Assembly (NCBI RefSeq): GCF_000429625.1
Contig: NZ_AUCF01000004.1
Span: forward strand, 62,001-126,000
Direction of reading: 5' to 3'
Origin: Azospirillum halopraeferens DSM 3675
GTDB taxonomy: Bacteria > Pseudomonadota > Alphaproteobacteria > Azospirillales > Azospirillaceae
DNA: 64,000 nt
Program-made: the position numbers and the translations under genes
The notes under the pieces: model-generated
The model's input: the letters and a program-made list of their open reading frames with translations, nothing else
Database searches by the model: none
Told to the model about the DNA's origin: nothing
In this document: piece after piece, positions 63,430 through 64,000 of the stretch
Layout: the number at the start of each line of letters is the position of its first letter
Position numbering within the stretch: position 1 is the stretch's first letter

Positions 63430-64000
63430 TTGGCGGCGATCGGTGTCTTCGATTCCGGACACGGCGGGTTGACGGTGCTGCGGGCCCTGACCGAGGCCGC
63501 GCCGGAGCGGCCCTTCGTCTTTCTGGGCGACCATGCCGCCGCACCCTACGGCGCGCGCACGGACGAGGAGATCTATGCCCTGACGTTGCGCGGGGTGGAG
63601 CGGCTGTTCGACCAGGGGTGCCGGCTGGTCGTGCTGGCCTGCAACACCGCGGCGGCGGTGGCGCTGCGCCGTTTGCAGCGGACCTGGCTGCCCGGCCGCC
63701 ATCCCGGCTGCAACGTGCTGGGCGTGCTGGTGCCGATGGTGGAGGCGATCACCCGCGTGCCGTGGATGGTCGAGGAGCCACCGCCCGAGCGCCCGCACGA
63801 GCCGCGCACCGTCGGCATCTTCGCCACGGTGCCGACGGTGGCCAGCGGATCCTACCCCCGCGAGATCGGCAAACGGGCGCCCGACGTGCGCGTCGTGCAG
63901 CAGGCCTGCCCCGAGCTGGTGGCGCTGATCGAGAAGGGAGCGCCCGATGCGGTGCTCGAGCCCCACGTCGCCCGCTACGCCGCCGGCCTGATGGAAACAC
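63430..64000 (+). CDS. murI: Glutamate racemase, 3' partial (runs off the window)
   Basis: The first 190 codons of glutamate racemase, which makes D-glutamate for peptidoglycan. The frame starts at TTG 63430 with GGGGAG nine bases upstream; an alternative GTG lies at 63379. Motifs: AIGVFDSGHGGLTVLRAL (catalytic Asp-Ser region), FLGDHAAAPYGARTDEEI, the first catalytic Cys in VVLACNTAAAVALR, GIFATVPTVASGSYPREI and QQACPELVALIEKGAP, which holds a CP motif. The second catalytic Cys (GCTH) lies beyond the window. Confidence 0.9.
   Translation, partial: MAAIGVFDSGHGGLTVLRALTEAAPERPFVFLGDHAAAPYGARTDEEIYALTLRGVERLFDQGCRLVVLACNTAAAVALRRLQRTWLPGRHPGCNVLGVLVPMVEAITRVPWMVEEPPPERPHEPRTVGIFATVPTVASGSYPREIGKRAPDVRVVQQACPELVALIEKGAPDAVLEPHVARYAAGLMET

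Overview
This is a very GC-rich window from an alphaproteobacterium. It is most likely a Rhodospirillales member close to Azospirillum. The main reasons are the base composition, a complete alphaproteobacterial nosRZDFYLX cluster with a Tat-exported NosZ, murA followed directly by a DUF2948 gene, a 184-residue alphaproteobacterial-type dCTP deaminase and many two-component and chemotaxis genes. The genus is an inference from gene content; no sequence search was run.

Regions. 1-10307: a DUF1232 gene cut by the window edge and a ferritin-like di-iron gene, which shares with nosRZDFYLX an intergenic space holding a perfect FNR/NNR-type palindrome; the nos genes overlap from nosD to nosX. 10308-19226: an unrecognised membrane-anchored gene flanked by two copies of the 3' end of a GH13 glucosidase gene, the glucosidase, topoisomerase IB, a collapsed SGNH hydrolase, a SpoIIE-type phosphatase, a glutathione transferase and an unknown polytopic membrane protein. 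19446-25480: an accessory module with its own promoter. It has a 1343-residue XRE-HTH protein with a possible nuclease block and a nitrilase-fold partner; this is the best candidate for an undescribed system. 25876-33872: small secreted proteins, a VOC protein, an XRE-cupin regulator, and a polar amino-acid ABC transporter with a degenerate ureohydrolase, an M20 carbamoylase and an Asp/Glu-type racemase, which together look like uptake and use of ureido, guanidino or carbamoyl amino acids.

34289-37829: a decayed prophage remnant bounded by an intact tRNA-Thr(GGU) gene and a 50-bp copy of that tRNA's 3' half. It keeps an integrase C-terminus, a head-protein fragment, a ClpP-like prohead protease broken by a stop codon, the first codons of a head-decoration gene and a spanin-like lipoprotein. 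37910-45748: surface polysaccharide genes and asnB. 45752-46461: a HEPN-MNT toxin-antitoxin pair. 46627-50059: dcd, murA, DUF2948, endonuclease V. 50062-51778: two divergent LuxR-type response regulators, one without its phospho-acceptor Asp. 51841-58093: purine breakdown (xanthine dehydrogenase, hydroxyisourate hydrolase, a carbamoylase probably acting on allantoate). 58133-64000: a chemoreceptor, a Na/Pi-family transporter with a small two-pass partner, and the start of murI.

How the genes work together. NosR feeds electrons to NosZ, NosDFY and NosL supply and mature its copper sites, and NosX flavinylates NosR, all probably under one anaerobic/NO-responsive operator. XdhAB, UraH and the amidohydrolase form successive steps from xanthine to ureides. 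The carbamoylase, transporter and racemase near 27-34 kb could supply nitrogen through a parallel route. The 19.5-25.5 kb module is self-contained and lies outside any metabolic context.
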